The translations under genes were made by a program, and so were the position numbers. Under the pieces are notes generated by a model, which saw only the letters and a program-made list of their open reading frames with translations, was not told where the DNA came from and ran no database searches. A stretch of DNA of 64,000 bases from Catellatospora sp. KI3. GTDB lineage: Bacteria > Actinomycetota > Actinomycetes > Mycobacteriales > Micromonosporaceae. Shown here in pieces: positions 30,612-40,009 of this stretch. The DNA lies in the NCBI RefSeq assembly GCF_029948125.1, contig NZ_JASAMB010000027.1, forward strand, positions 30,330-94,329. Reading direction: 5' to 3'. How positions within the stretch are numbered: the first letter of the stretch is position 1; each line of letters opens with the position of its first letter.

Positions 30612-31391
30612 ATGGCAGTGGAGAAGCGCCGGCCGCTGATGGCCGGCAACTGGAAGATGAACCTCAACCACCTCGAGGCCATCGCCCTGACCCAGAAGCT
30701 CGCGTTCAGCCTGAACGAGAAGCAGCTGGAGGCGGTCGAGGTGGCGGTGATCCCGCCGTTCGTCGACATCCGCAGCGTGCAGACCCTGGTCGACGGGGAC
30801 CGCCTGCTGATCAAGTACGGCGCGCAGGACGTCTCGGCGCACAAGTCGGGCGCCTACACCGGCGAGATCGCCGCGAGCATGCTGGCCAAGCTGGGCTGCT
30901 CGTTCGTGGTCGTCGGCCACTCCGAGCGCCGGCAGTACCACGCCGAGGGCGACGAGCTGGTCAACGCCAAGGTCAAGGCCGTGCTCGCCGACGACATGAC
31001 GCCGATCCTGTGCATCGGCGAGGGCCTGGACATCCGCGAGGCGGGCACCCACGTGGAGTACACGCTGGCCCAGCTCGACGGCGGCCTGGCCGGGCTCACC
31101 CCGGCGCAGGTGGAGAAGGTCGTCGTGGCGTACGAGCCGGTGTGGGCCATCGGCACCGGCAAGACCGCCACGCCCGAGGACGCCCAGGAGGTCATCGGCG
31201 CGATCCGCGCGCAGCTGGCCAAGGTGCAGGGCGACGCCACCGCCAACGCGGTGCGCGTCCTCTACGGCGGCTCGGTGAAGGGCTCGAACATCGCCGCGAT
31301 CATGGCGCAGCCCGACATCGACGGCGCGCTGGTCGGCGGGGCGAGCCTCGACGCGGACGACTTCGCGAAGATCTGCCGCCTGGGGGAGTGA
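30612..31391 (+). CDS. tpiA: Triosephosphate isomerase
   Basis: A 259-residue TIM barrel that interconverts dihydroxyacetone phosphate and glyceraldehyde-3-phosphate. Substrate-binding GNWKMN at the N-terminus, catalytic His in GHSERR, and the catalytic Glu/loop-6 segment [13 protein letters not shown] are all intact. It closes the gap-pgk-tpiA operon and is followed by a strong terminator. Confidence 0.97.
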   Translation: MAVEKRRPLMAGNWKMNLNHLEAIALTQKLAFSLNEKQLEAVEVAVIPPFVDIRSVQTLVDGDRLLIKYGAQDVSAHKSGAYTGEIAASMLAKLGCSFVVVGHSERRQYHAEGDELVNAKVKAVLADDMTPILCIGEGLDIREAGTHVEYTLAQLDGGLAGLTPAQVEKVVVAYEPVWAIGTGKTATPEDAQEVIGAIRAQLAKVQGDATANAVRVLYGGSVKGSNIAAIMAQPDIDGALVGGASLDADDFAKICRLGE

Positions 31392-31402
31392 CCCCGGTAC
31401 GT

Positions 31403-31440
31403 CGGAGCGGGCGGGTGGCCATCGGCCCCCGCCCGCTCCG
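31403..31440 (+). terminator. Intrinsic terminator after tpiA
   Basis: Perfect 13-bp arms CGGAGCGGGCGGG and CCCGCCCGCTCCG with a 12-nt loop that itself can pair (GGCC-atc-GGCC), 11 bp after the stop. No long U-tract. Confidence 0.8.
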
Positions 31441-31527
31441 CTGTCACCGGCAGTGATCTTACGGATGCCGGGAGTCCTTCTTTGTTGCGATCTGGCTCCC
31501 GCCTGCCGGTGCCGCGGCGCGAGTGCC

Positions 31528-31533
31528 TAAAGT
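31528..31533 (+). promoter_or_regulatory. Candidate -10 box upstream of the solute-binding protein gene
   Basis: TAAAGT lies 96 bp before ATG 31629. A GTG exactly 6 nt after the box opens a 40-codon frame (31540-31662) that overlaps the gene start and ends in ATGA; this may be a leaderless upstream ORF. Confidence 0.35.
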
Positions 31534-31628
31534 GTGCGCGTGACCGGGCCACCTCTGGGTGCGCGGTCCCGCCCCCGACCACCCCCGAGATCCTTGGTGG
31601 GCCACCCCCGCCCGCCGAGAGGACGACC

Positions 31629-33371
31629 ATGCCTCACCTCGCGCGAACGCGCCGCCGCATGACCGCAGCCGTCCTGGCGCTCGTCACCGCGGGCGCGGTG
31701 GCCGCCTGCGACTCCGCAGCCGACTCGAGCACCTCCGTCACCGCGGGCGGCACGATCCGGGTGGTGCTGACGCAGCTGCCCTCGCACCTGGACCCGCAGA
31801 AGATCGGTGCGGCACTGGACTCCAACGTCAGCCGCCTGCTGTCGCGCACGCTCACGACGTACAAGTCCGAGCCCGGCGCGGCCGGCAGCGAGCTGGTGCC
31901 CGACCTCGCCACCGACCTGGGCCGGCCCAGCGAGAACAACACGGTGTGGGAGTTCAAGCTGCGCGAGGGCGTGAAGTGGGAGGACGGCGCCGCGATCAAC
32001 TGCCAGCAGGTGAAGTACGGCGTCGAGCGCAACTTCTCCTCGCTGTTCAAGTCGGGCCTGCCGTACGCGAAGCTGCTGCTGGCCGACAACGCGACGCCGT
32101 ACGAGGGCCCGTACAGCGGCAAGGAGCTGGACTCGGTCACCTGCGACGACTCGCGCACGATCAAGTTCAAGCTGAAGCAGCCCACCGGTGACTTCAACTA
32201 CGCGGTGGCCCTGTCGGTGTTCTCCCCGGCCAAGCCGGGCTCGGACGGCGACAAGGACGCCTACGACCGGCGGCCGCTGTCCAACGGGCCGTACCGGGTC
32301 GAGCCGCGCGTGGCCGACGACCGGATCACCCTGGTGCGCAACGAGCACTGGTCGGCGAGCGTGGACGGCATCCGCAAGGCGTTCCCGGACAAGATCGAGA
32401 TCGTGAAGAACGAGAACGACCCGGCGGTCACCAACGCGCTGATCCAGAACCAGGGCGGCGACCGCAACTCGGTCCTGCTCAACGCCAACGTCGCGCCGAA
32501 CTTCCTGCAGCAGGTCGTCAACGACCCCGAGCTGTCCAAGCGGACGGCGACCGGTCCGACCGGCGCGGTGCGCTACTTCGCCATCAACACGAAGCTGATC
32601 AAGGACCTGCGCTGCCGCCAGGCCCTGGTGTACGCGTTCAACAAGCGCAAGTACCGCCAGGCGATGGGCGGGTCGATCATCGGCGACCTGGCCACCTCGA
32701 TGATCCCGCCGAACCTGGCCGCGCACGCCAAGTTCGACGACTACGGCACGCTGAGCGACGGCGACGGCAACGAGGACAAGGCGATCGCCCTGATCGACCA
32801 GGCCAAGGACGACAAGGTCACCTGCCCCGACTCCATCAACGTGGCGCTGCCGGACAACGACACCATCGCCCGGTACGTCAAGACGATGGTCGACGCGTAC
32901 GTCCGCGTGGGCATCAAGGTCAACCTCAAGCGGCTCGACGCCGACATGTACTGGGACATCATCGCCGACTCCGGCCACCCCTACCACCTGATCTACGCGG
33001 GCTGGATCCCCGACTGGGCCAACGGCTCGGCCGTCATCCCGCCGCTGTTCGACGGCAGCCTGGTGCAGCCGCCGGGCGAGCTGAGCGGGTCGAACTACTC
33101 GTTCCTAAAGGACGCCGAGATCGACCAGGCGATCAAGGAGGCCAACGCCGAGCCGACCCTGGCGCGCCAGTACAAGCTGTGGGGTGAGCTGGACGGCAAG
33201 CTGTCGCAGCTGGCCGTCACCATCCCGGTGATCTACCCCAACGCGATCCGGATGGCCGGGTCGAACGTGGGCGGGATGTTCATCCACTCCCAGTTCGGCA
33301 TGCCCGATCTGGCCGCGCTGGGCCTGCTCGACCCGACCATCGCCACGGATGTGGCATCCTCGCCCTCCTGA
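31629..33371 (+). CDS. ABC transporter solute-binding lipoprotein, family 5 (peptide type)
   Basis: A 580-residue exported protein. Basic n-region (ARTRRR), hydrophobic core and lipobox AGAVAAC give a lipoprotein signal (Cys27). The rest is a family 5 (SBP_bac_5) fold: LDPQKIG near the mature start, WEFKLREGVKWEDG, SNGPYRV and ALVYAFNKRKYRQ are typical of oligopeptide or nickel-type binding proteins. No permease or ATPase gene is adjacent, so it is an orphan binding protein or works with a transporter elsewhere. ATG 31629 follows GAGAGGAC. Confidence 0.88.
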   Translation: MPHLARTRRRMTAAVLALVTAGAVAACDSAADSSTSVTAGGTIRVVLTQLPSHLDPQKIGAALDSNVSRLLSRTLTTYKSEPGAAGSELVPDLATDLGRPSENNTVWEFKLREGVKWEDGAAINCQQVKYGVERNFSSLFKSGLPYAKLLLADNATPYEGPYSGKELDSVTCDDSRTIKFKLKQPTGDFNYAVALSVFSPAKPGSDGDKDAYDRRPLSNGPYRVEPRVADDRITLVRNEHWSASVDGIRKAFPDKIEIVKNENDPAVTNALIQNQGGDRNSVLLNANVAPNFLQQVVNDPELSKRTATGPTGAVRYFAINTKLIKDLRCRQALVYAFNKRKYRQAMGGSIIGDLATSMIPPNLAAHAKFDDYGTLSDGDGNEDKAIALIDQAKDDKVTCPDSINVALPDNDTIARYVKTMVDAYVRVGIKVNLKRLDADMYWDIIADSGHPYHLIYAGWIPDWANGSAVIPPLFDGSLVQPPGELSGSNYSFLKDAEIDQAIKEANAEPTLARQYKLWGELDGKLSQLAVTIPVIYPNAIRMAGSNVGGMFIHSQFGMPDLAALGLLDPTIATDVASSPS

Positions 33372-33446
33372 CGCCGGGCCGCGCCCGCTATTCTTGACCG
33401 ACACCCGGGCCGCGCCAGCGGCCACCGATACCGAAGGACCGTGCTC

Positions 33447-33701
33447 ATGCCGATCGGCTTCGCCTACGCAATGATCGTGTTGCTGATCATCACCAGCGCC
33501 CTGCTCACCATGCTGGTGCTGCTGCACCGGGGTAAGGGCGGCGGCCTGTCCAGCATGTTCGGCGGTGGCGTCTCGTCGAGCCTGGCGGGTTCCTCCGTGG
33601 CGGAGAAGAACCTGGACCGGTACACCGTGCTGGTGGGCATCGTCTGGTTCGCCTGCATCGTCGGCCTGGGCCTGTGGCTCAAGCTGGAGATGGGCGCCTG
33701 A
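33447..33701 (+). CDS. secG: Preprotein translocase subunit SecG
   Basis: An 84-residue membrane protein of the SecYEG channel. Two transmembrane helices (~5-25 and ~60-80) flank a Gly/Ser loop (GKGGGLSSMFGGG) characteristic of SecG. GAAGGA is 8 nt before ATG 33447; an in-frame GTG at 33441 is too close to that site. The position after tpiA is the usual actinobacterial one, though a binding-protein gene has come between them here. A very strong terminator follows. Confidence 0.93.
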   Translation: MPIGFAYAMIVLLIITSALLTMLVLLHRGKGGGLSSMFGGGVSSSLAGSSVAEKNLDRYTVLVGIVWFACIVGLGLWLKLEMGA

Positions 33702-33708
33702 TCCGCGC

Positions 33709-33759
33709 GATCACGTGAAAGGGCCGGTCGGCATCGCCGACCGGCCCTTTCACGTGATC
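33709..33759. terminator. Perfect 24-bp-arm palindromic terminator after secG
   Basis: Arms 33709-33732 and 33736-33759 are exact complements with a 3-nt loop (ATC); the core is GGGCCGGTCGGC. It separates the forward glycolysis/secG block from the reverse pentose-phosphate block. Confidence 0.85.
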
Positions 33760-33793
33760 GGCGCGCGCCGTCGTGCGCGCGCTCAGAGCGAAA

Positions 33794-33839
33794 GGAAGGG
33801 GCCCTTCTTATCGCTTCGCGTAGAAGAAGGGCCCCTTCC
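33794..33839. repeat. Palindromic repeat family B, copy 1
   Basis: 46 bp: perfect 16-bp arms (GGAAGGGGCCCTTCTT and complement) around a 14-nt loop. Read on the other strand it matches copy 2 at 56014-56059 in 42 of 46 positions, including most of the loop, so it is a repeat and not just a hairpin. Confidence 0.8.
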
Positions 33840-33888
33840 AAACCATTCGGCTGGCGGGGGCTCGGCGTGGGTGCACGCGTGAACTCAA

Positions 33889-33918
33889 AAGGCGCCGACC
33901 GGTGAGGGTCGGCGCCTT
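33889..33918 (-). terminator. Terminator after pgl
   Basis: Perfect 12-bp arms AAGGCGCCGACC and GGTCGGCGCCTT, 6-nt loop, 17 bp after the minus-strand pgl stop. It ends the tkt-to-pgl operon. Confidence 0.8.
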
Positions 33919-33935
33919 CGTCGTGGGCGGTGCGG

Positions 33936-34679
33936 TCAGCGCCGGACCGGTGAGTCCGCCGGGATCCTTGCCGCAGCCGCCTCGTCGAGCAGCCACAGCG
34001 TCCGCGTGCGGCCGTGCACCGACGCTGCGGGCAGCCCGCCGCCGCTCGTGAGCGCCGTGCCCACCGCGCCGGCCTTGTCGCCGCCCGCCGCGACCAGCCA
34101 CACCTCGTCGGCCGTGTTGATCGCGGCCGGGGTGAGCGTGGTGCGCACCGGCGGCGGCTTGGGGCTGTCGGTCACCGCGCCGACGGTGCCGTCCGGCACC
34201 GGGTGGCCCGGGAAGACCGAGGCCACGTGCCCGTCCTCGCCGACGCCGAGCAGGAGCACGTCGAAACGCGGCAGCTCAGCGCCGTCGGCGGCCGCCGCGA
34301 GCTCCCCGGCGTAGCGCCGGGCCGCCAGGACCGGGTCTGCGCCGTCGGGGCCGTCCGAGGGTGGCATCGGGTGCACCCGGGCCGGATCGAGCGGCAGCGC
34401 GTCCAGCAGGGCCGCCCGCGCCTGGGTCTCGTTGCGGTCGGGGTCGCCGGCGGGCAGGAACCGCTCGTCGCCCCACCACAGGTCGACCCGCGACCAGTCG
34501 ACGGAGTCGAAGCCCGGGCTGGTCGGCACCGCGCGCAGCACCGCCGCCGCCACCCGGCCGCCGGTCAGCACCGCGTGGGCGCCGCCGTACGCGGCCTGGG
34601 CCTGCGCCAGCTTCGCCACCAGCCGGGTCGCCACCGACTCCGCCAGCGCGGCGGCGTCGGCGTGCACCTGCACGGTCAT
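33936..34679 (-). CDS. pgl: 6-phosphogluconolactonase
   Basis: A 247-residue enzyme that hydrolyses 6-phosphogluconolactone in the oxidative pentose-phosphate pathway. Family marks: VLTGGRV near the N-terminus, VDLWWGDERFLP, and LLLGVGEDGHVASVFPG. ATG 34679 overlaps the opcA stop (ATGA), so it is translated together with opcA; nine extra in-frame codons upstream are not needed. Last gene of the minus-strand sugar-phosphate operon. Confidence 0.95.
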   Translation of the reverse strand: MTVQVHADAAALAESVATRLVAKLAQAQAAYGGAHAVLTGGRVAAAVLRAVPTSPGFDSVDWSRVDLWWGDERFLPAGDPDRNETQARAALLDALPLDPARVHPMPPSDGPDGADPVLAARRYAGELAAAADGAELPRFDVLLLGVGEDGHVASVFPGHPVPDGTVGAVTDSPKPPPVRTTLTPAAINTADEVWLVAAGGDKAGAVGTALTSGGGLPAASVHGRTRTLWLLDEAAAARIPADSPVRR

Positions 34680-35683
34680 GCCGCCGCCCCCACGGCCTGG
34701 GTCCACGCCGGGTCCTGCCAGATGTGGGTGCGCACGCTGGGCCGCTCGCCGAGCCCGCCCACCCCGGTCGCCGCCGCCAGCGCCCGCGAGTACGGCTGGT
34801 CGGCGTCGAGCCGCTGCAGCTCCTCGGCCAGCTCCTCGCCCAGCCGCCGCTGCAGCAGCGGCAGCACCAGGTCGAGGTGGCCGGGGCGGCGCAGCAGCGC
34901 CATCCCGTCACCGGTGCTGTGCAGGCTGAGCGTGCCGCCGTCGGCCAGCGCGAAGTCGACGCCGCTGAGCCTGCCGTCGGCCGAGTCGGCCAGCCGCACC
35001 GGGATGCCGGTGCGGCTGACGATCCAGCCGCGCAGCAGCGCGCCCAGCGGGTCGGCGGCACCGGCGTACACGACCGCCGAGACCGCGTTGGCGTTGCCGG
35101 TGTCGAAGGCGCCCGCGATCAGCGAGCGCCAGCCGGTCAGCCGGGTCCAGGACAGGTCGGTGTCGCCCGGCGCGTAGTCCAGCGCCCGCTGGCGCAGCGC
35201 GCCCTCGGGGTCGGCGCACTGGGCGATGTCGGTGACCCGCCGCTCGGCCACGACGCCGAGCGGGTCGTACGCGATGTGCTCCGGCGGGGTGCCGTGCCAC
35301 CAGGTGACCACCGGCACGTCCGGGGCGAGCAGCGGCATGACCACCGACTCGCTGTGCAGGGCCAGCCGGCCGTGCATCCGCATGATCACGGCCTCGCACG
35401 GGCCGAGCCGGCCGCCGACCACGATCTCGGCGTCGAGCCGGTCCTTGGCGTTGGCGGTCGCCGCGTCGACCCCGGCCACCGGCCCGCGGCTGACCACGAG
35501 CAGGCGGCACGGGTGCGAGGCGGCGGCGATGGTGGCCGCGTCCTCCACCTGGCGCGAGCGGCCCTCGTCCACGATGACGACCAGGTTCAGGGCCAGGCCG
35601 CTGGCCACGCCGCCGGCGTTGCGCCGCTCCGCGGCGAGCTTGCGCACCACCTCGTTACCGGTGGTGTCCCACAGGGCTAGCAT
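34676..35683 (-). CDS. opcA: Glucose-6-phosphate dehydrogenase assembly protein OpcA
   Basis: A 335-residue protein of the OpcA family, which activates or assembles glucose-6-phosphate dehydrogenase in actinobacteria and cyanobacteria. Segments VVTWWHGTPPEH, DLSWTRLTGWRSLIAGAFD and SRPCRLLVVS-like SHPCRLLVVS are typical. It follows zwf by 31 bp and overlaps pgl by 4 bp, the standard actinobacterial order. ATG 35683 follows GGAAGG. Confidence 0.94.
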   Translation of the reverse strand: MLALWDTTGNEVVRKLAAERRNAGGVASGLALNLVVIVDEGRSRQVEDAATIAAASHPCRLLVVSRGPVAGVDAATANAKDRLDAEIVVGGRLGPCEAVIMRMHGRLALHSESVVMPLLAPDVPVVTWWHGTPPEHIAYDPLGVVAERRVTDIAQCADPEGALRQRALDYAPGDTDLSWTRLTGWRSLIAGAFDTGNANAVSAVVYAGAADPLGALLRGWIVSRTGIPVRLADSADGRLSGVDFALADGGTLSLHSTGDGMALLRRPGHLDLVLPLLQRRLGEELAEELQRLDADQPYSRALAAATGVGGLGERPSVRTHIWQDPAWTQAVGAAA

Positions 35684-35714
35684 CCCGCCCGCCTTCCGGA
35701 GAGATTCTTCTCGC

Positions 35715-37256
35715 TCATGCCCGCCGCCAGGTGCGGCCCTCGGCGGCCAGCATCTCGTCGGCCTCGCGCGGCCCCCACTCGCCCGCCCGGTAGGTGGCCG
35801 GCTTGGTGCCGATCCAGGCCTCCTCCAGCGGGTCGACGATGCGCCAGCCCTCCTCGACCTCGGCGGCGTCCGGGAACAGCGTCCGGTCGCCGAGCATGAC
35901 GTCGAGGATGAGCCGCTCGTACGCCTCCGGGCTCGACTCGGTGAACGCCTCGCCGTACGCGAAGTCCATGCTGATGTCGCGCAGCTCCATCTGGGTGCCC
36001 GGCACCTTGGACCCGAACTTGAGCATCACGCCCTCGTCCGGCTGCACCCGGATGACCAGCTGGTTGTGGCCCAGCAGCTCGACGTCCTCGGGGTAGAACG
36101 GCAGGTGCGGCGCCTTCTTGAACAGCACCGCGACCTCGGTGACGCGCCGGGGCAGGCGCTTGCCCGCCCGGATGTAGAACGGCACCCCCGCCCAGCGGCG
36201 GTTCTGGATCGACAGCCGCGCCGCGACGTACGTCTCCGTCGTCGAGGTCGCCGGGACGTCGGACTCCTCCAGGTACCCCTTTACCCGCTGCCCGGCCACC
36301 CAGCCGGTCAGGTACTGCCCGCGCACCGTGCCGGTCGACACGTCGGCCGGGGGCGCGGTGGCGCGCAGCACCTTGAGCTTCTCGGCCCGGATCTCGGCGG
36401 CGTCGAAGGTCGTCGGCTCCTCCATGGCCACCAGCGCCAGCAGCTGGAGCAGGTGGTTCTGCAGCACGTCGCGGGCGGCGCCGGTCGCGTCGTAGAAGCC
36501 CGCGCGGGTGCCGATGCCGACGTCCTCGGCCATGGTGATCTGCACCGAGTCGACGTACTTGGAGTTCCACAGCGGCTCGAACAGGGAGTTGGCGAAGCGC
36601 AGCGCGAGGATGTTCTGCACCGTCTCCTTGCCGAGGTAGTGGTCGATGCGGAACACGTCCTGCGCGCTCACCACGTCGTCCACCAGGTCGTTGAGCGACT
36701 TGGCCGAGGCCAGGTCCTCACCGAACGGCTTCTCCACCACCACGCGGCGCCAGCCGCCCGACTTGTCGTTGTCGGCCATGCCGGTGCGCTCGAGCTGCTT
36801 GAGCACGGTCGGGAAGGCCGCGGGCGGGATGGACAGGTAGAACGCCGCGTTGCCGGGGATGCCGTGCGAGTCGCGCAGCTCGTCGAGCGTGCGCGACAGC
36901 GTGTCGAACGCGGCGTCGTCGTCGAACGCGCCGCCGACGAACTTGATGTTGCCCGACAGCCGGTTCCAGACCTCCTCGCGCCACGGGGTGCGCGCGTGCT
37001 CCTGGGCCGAGGTGCGGGCGAGCTGCTCGAAGTCGCCGTCGCCCCAGTCGCGGCGGGCGAAGCCGAGCACCACGAAGCCGGGCGGCAGCAGACCGCGGTT
37101 GGCCAGGTCGTACACGGCGGGCAGCAGCTTCTTGCGGGCGAGGTCGCCGGTGACCCCGAAGATGACCAGCGCGCACGGCTCAGGGATGCGCGGCAGGCGC
37201 CGGTCCTGCGGATCCCGCAGCGGGTTGGGCTGCTGCGGGGTCGACGACACGCTCAC
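35715..37256 (-). CDS. zwf: Glucose-6-phosphate 1-dehydrogenase
   Basis: A 513-residue enzyme that oxidises glucose-6-phosphate and supplies NADPH. The Rossmann motif [15 protein letters not shown] and the active-site motif [13 protein letters not shown] are intact. Length is typical. GTG 37256 begins 6 bp after the pgi stop, so zwf and pgi are probably co-transcribed; opcA follows. Confidence 0.97.
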   Translation of the reverse strand: MSVSSTPQQPNPLRDPQDRRLPRIPEPCALVIFGVTGDLARKKLLPAVYDLANRGLLPPGFVVLGFARRDWGDGDFEQLARTSAQEHARTPWREEVWNRLSGNIKFVGGAFDDDAAFDTLSRTLDELRDSHGIPGNAAFYLSIPPAAFPTVLKQLERTGMADNDKSGGWRRVVVEKPFGEDLASAKSLNDLVDDVVSAQDVFRIDHYLGKETVQNILALRFANSLFEPLWNSKYVDSVQITMAEDVGIGTRAGFYDATGAARDVLQNHLLQLLALVAMEEPTTFDAAEIRAEKLKVLRATAPPADVSTGTVRGQYLTGWVAGQRVKGYLEESDVPATSTTETYVAARLSIQNRRWAGVPFYIRAGKRLPRRVTEVAVLFKKAPHLPFYPEDVELLGHNQLVIRVQPDEGVMLKFGSKVPGTQMELRDISMDFAYGEAFTESSPEAYERLILDVMLGDRTLFPDAAEVEEGWRIVDPLEEAWIGTKPATYRAGEWGPREADEMLAAEGRTWRRA

Positions 37257-37262
37257 GTGACG

Positions 37263-38891
37263 TCACCTCTCCTTGTCGGTGGACAGGCGGTGCGCCGATT
37301 CGAGCAGCTGGGCGGTGCCCTTGGCCCGGTCGGTGAGGTGCAGGTGCAGCAGCGGCCGGCCGCGGCCGGCCAGCGCCTGGCGGTCGCCGGCGGCCTGGGC
37401 GGCCTGCAGCGTGCCGAAGCTGTACGGCTTGCCCGGCACCGCCAGGTCCGCGTTCACCGCGCCGGTGACCTGCAGGAACGCGCCGACCTGCGGCCCGCCC
37501 TTGTGGTACTGCCCGGTCGAGTGCAGGAACCGCGGCCCCCAGCCGTAGGTCACCGGGCGGCCGCTCGCCTGCGCCAGCGCCGCGCGCAGCTTCGCGCCGT
37601 CGGCGTCGCCGAACCGGTCCAGGTACTCCATGATCGCGATGTACCCGTCCGACCCTGCCTCGGCCACCAGCCACGCCAGCGCCTCGTCCAGCGTGGACAC
37701 GGTCGCGGTGGTGTAGACCGCGACGTCGCCCTCGGTGAACGCGGGCTGCTCCGACGGCATCCCCTCGTCGAGGATCTTGCCGGTGTTCTGCTTGGACTCG
37801 GTCACGTTCGGCTGGTCGAACGGGTTGATGCCGAGCACCCGCCCGGCGATCGCGGTGGCCGCCTCCCAGCACAGGAACTGGGCGCCCAGCGGGCCGTTGA
37901 CCGCCGCGTCGGGCGTACCCGCCGGTGATCCACCGGCGGCGCCGACGGTCGCGGTGAAGACGTCGGCACCGGTCGCGCCCGGCGCGTCCTGCCCCTCCAC
38001 CACGACCGGCAGGATGCCCTTGCCGTCCTTGCCGGTGGACTCGGCGATGAGCTGCTCGGCCCAGTCGCCCAGCCCGGTGATGCCGCTGCCGTCGTCGGCC
38101 AGCGACACCTTGTCCCGCCCGGCCAGCGCGGCGGCGCCGAGCGCGGCGCCCAGCAGCAGCGACGGGTTGGCCTCGGGGGCGGCGGCCAACGTGGCCGCGA
38201 ACTCCTCGGCCTGGTCCAGCAGCTCGGCCACGTCCACCCCGGCCAGCGCGGTCGGCACCAGGCCGAACGCGGTCAGCGCGGAGTAGCGGCCGCCGACGTT
38301 CGGGTCGGCCAGCACCACGTAGGCGCCCATCTCGCGGGCGGTCGACTCCAGCGGCGAGCCGGGGTCGGTCACGATCACGAAGTGGCGGCCGACCTCGGCC
38401 TCGGGCAGGCCCGCGTCGAGGAACGCCTGCCAGTACGCCCGGCGGTGGCTGTCGGTCTCGATGGTGCCGCCGGACTTGCTGGAGACGACCACCACGGTCC
38501 GGTCCAGCCGGTCGCCCAGCGCCGCCTTGACCTGGCCCGGGTCGGTGGTGTCCAGCACCGTCAGCGCCTTGCCCAGGGTCAGCGAGATGACCTCGGGCGC
38601 CAGCGACGAGCCGCCCATGCCGGCCAGCACGACGTGGTTCAGGTCGCCCAGCTCCTCGCGCAGCTCGGCCAGCTGCGGCAGCAGCGCCCGGCTGCCCACG
38701 AAGGTGTCGATCCAGCCCAGCCGGATGATCGCCTCGGACTGCGCGTCCGGACCCCACAGGGTGGCGTCCTTGCCCGCCAGGGCGGCGGGCACGCCCGCCG
38801 CCTCCAGCTCCGACACCTGCGCCGCGGCCTGCTGTGCCGCCGCGGGGGAGAGGCGGACGGTCAGCCCGCCTCCCGTCGCAACCTCGGTCAT
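37263..38891 (-). CDS. pgi: Glucose-6-phosphate isomerase
   Basis: A 542-residue enzyme linking glycolysis and the pentose-phosphate pathway by interconverting glucose- and fructose-6-phosphate. SIS-type motifs are visible: [26 protein letters not shown] and the C-terminal [14 protein letters not shown]. This is the actinobacterial form found beside tal and zwf. ATG 38891 overlaps the tal stop (ATGA); a longer in-frame extension upstream lies inside tal and is rejected. Confidence 0.93.
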   Translation of the reverse strand: MTEVATGGGLTVRLSPAAAQQAAAQVSELEAAGVPAALAGKDATLWGPDAQSEAIIRLGWIDTFVGSRALLPQLAELREELGDLNHVVLAGMGGSSLAPEVISLTLGKALTVLDTTDPGQVKAALGDRLDRTVVVVSSKSGGTIETDSHRRAYWQAFLDAGLPEAEVGRHFVIVTDPGSPLESTAREMGAYVVLADPNVGGRYSALTAFGLVPTALAGVDVAELLDQAEEFAATLAAAPEANPSLLLGAALGAAALAGRDKVSLADDGSGITGLGDWAEQLIAESTGKDGKGILPVVVEGQDAPGATGADVFTATVGAAGGSPAGTPDAAVNGPLGAQFLCWEAATAIAGRVLGINPFDQPNVTESKQNTGKILDEGMPSEQPAFTEGDVAVYTTATVSTLDEALAWLVAEAGSDGYIAIMEYLDRFGDADGAKLRAALAQASGRPVTYGWGPRFLHSTGQYHKGGPQVGAFLQVTGAVNADLAVPGKPYSFGTLQAAQAAGDRQALAGRGRPLLHLHLTDRAKGTAQLLESAHRLSTDKER

Positions 38892-40003
38892 GCCTGCTCC
38901 AGTTTCGCCTGTACCCCGGCCAGCAGCTCCTGCCAGCTCGCGTCGAACTTCGCCACGCCGTCGCTCTCCAGGAACGCCACCACGTCGTCGTAGTCGACCC
39001 CGGCCGCGCGCAGCGCGTCGATGGTCTGCTGCGCCTGGGCCAGGTTGCCGGTGACCGTGTCCCCGGGCACCTTGCCGTGGTCGGCGAAGGCCTGCAGCGT
39101 CTTCTCCGGCATGGTGTTGACCGTGTCGGCGGCGACCAGCTGCTCGACGTAGAGCGTGTCCGGGTACTCCGGGTTCTTGGTGCCGGTCGAGGCCCACAGC
39201 GGCCGCTGCGGGTTCGCCCCGGCCGCCTTCAGCTCCGCCCACCGGGGCGACCCGACGACCTGCAGGTACTCCCCGTAGGCCAGGCGGGCGTTGGCGACGG
39301 CGGCCTGGCCGCGCAGGGCCAGCGCCTCCGGCGTCCCGATCTTCTCCAGCCGCTTGTCGATCTCGGTGTCGAAGCGGGACACGAAGAACGACCCGACCGA
39401 CTCGATCTTCGACAGGTCATGCCCGTTCGCCTTCGCCTGCTCCAGGCCGGCCAGCCAGGCGTCCAGCACCGCGCGGTAGCGCTCCAGCGAGAAGATCAGC
39501 GTCACGTTGACGCTGATGCCGTCGGCCAGCGCCGCGGTGATCGCGGGCAGGCCCTCCAGCGTCGCCGGGATCTTGATGAACAGGTTGGGCCGGTCCACCA
39601 GCCACCACAGCTGCTTGGCCTCGGCGATCGTCGGCTCGGTCTCGTGCGCCAGCCGCGGGTCGACCTCGATCGACACCCGGCCGTCACGGCCGCCGGTCGC
39701 GTCGTACACCGGCCGCATCACGTCGCAGGCCCACCTGATGTCGTACGTGGTGAGCATGCGCACCGCCTCGTCGACCGAGACCTTGCGCGCCTTGAGGTCG
39801 TGCAGCTGCTGGTCGTAGTCGTCGCTGCCGGCCAGCGCCGCGGCGAAGATGGTCGGGTTGCTGGTCACCCCGACCACGTGCCGCGTGTCGCGCAGGTCCG
39901 CCAGCGCCGTGTGGGAGCCGCCCTCGGTCAGCCGCTCCCGGGAGATGTCGTCGAGCCAGACCGCCACGCCGGCGGCGGAGAGCTCGCCCAGGGCTTCAGT
40001 CAT
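38888..40003 (-). CDS. tal: Transaldolase
   Basis: A 371-residue enzyme that moves dihydroxyacetone units between sugar phosphates. The Schiff-base lysine is in [17 protein letters not shown] and [10 protein letters not shown] are family marks. Its ATG lies 6 bp after the tkt stop, and its stop overlaps the pgi start by 4 bp, so it is tightly coupled inside the operon. Confidence 0.96.
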   Translation of the reverse strand: MTEALGELSAAGVAVWLDDISRERLTEGGSHTALADLRDTRHVVGVTSNPTIFAAALAGSDDYDQQLHDLKARKVSVDEAVRMLTTYDIRWACDVMRPVYDATGGRDGRVSIEVDPRLAHETEPTIAEAKQLWWLVDRPNLFIKIPATLEGLPAITAALADGISVNVTLIFSLERYRAVLDAWLAGLEQAKANGHDLSKIESVGSFFVSRFDTEIDKRLEKIGTPEALALRGQAAVANARLAYGEYLQVVGSPRWAELKAAGANPQRPLWASTGTKNPEYPDTLYVEQLVAADTVNTMPEKTLQAFADHGKVPGDTVTGNLAQAQQTIDALRAAGVDYDDVVAFLESDGVAKFDASWQELLAGVQAKLEQA

Positions 40004-40009
40004 CGCCTG

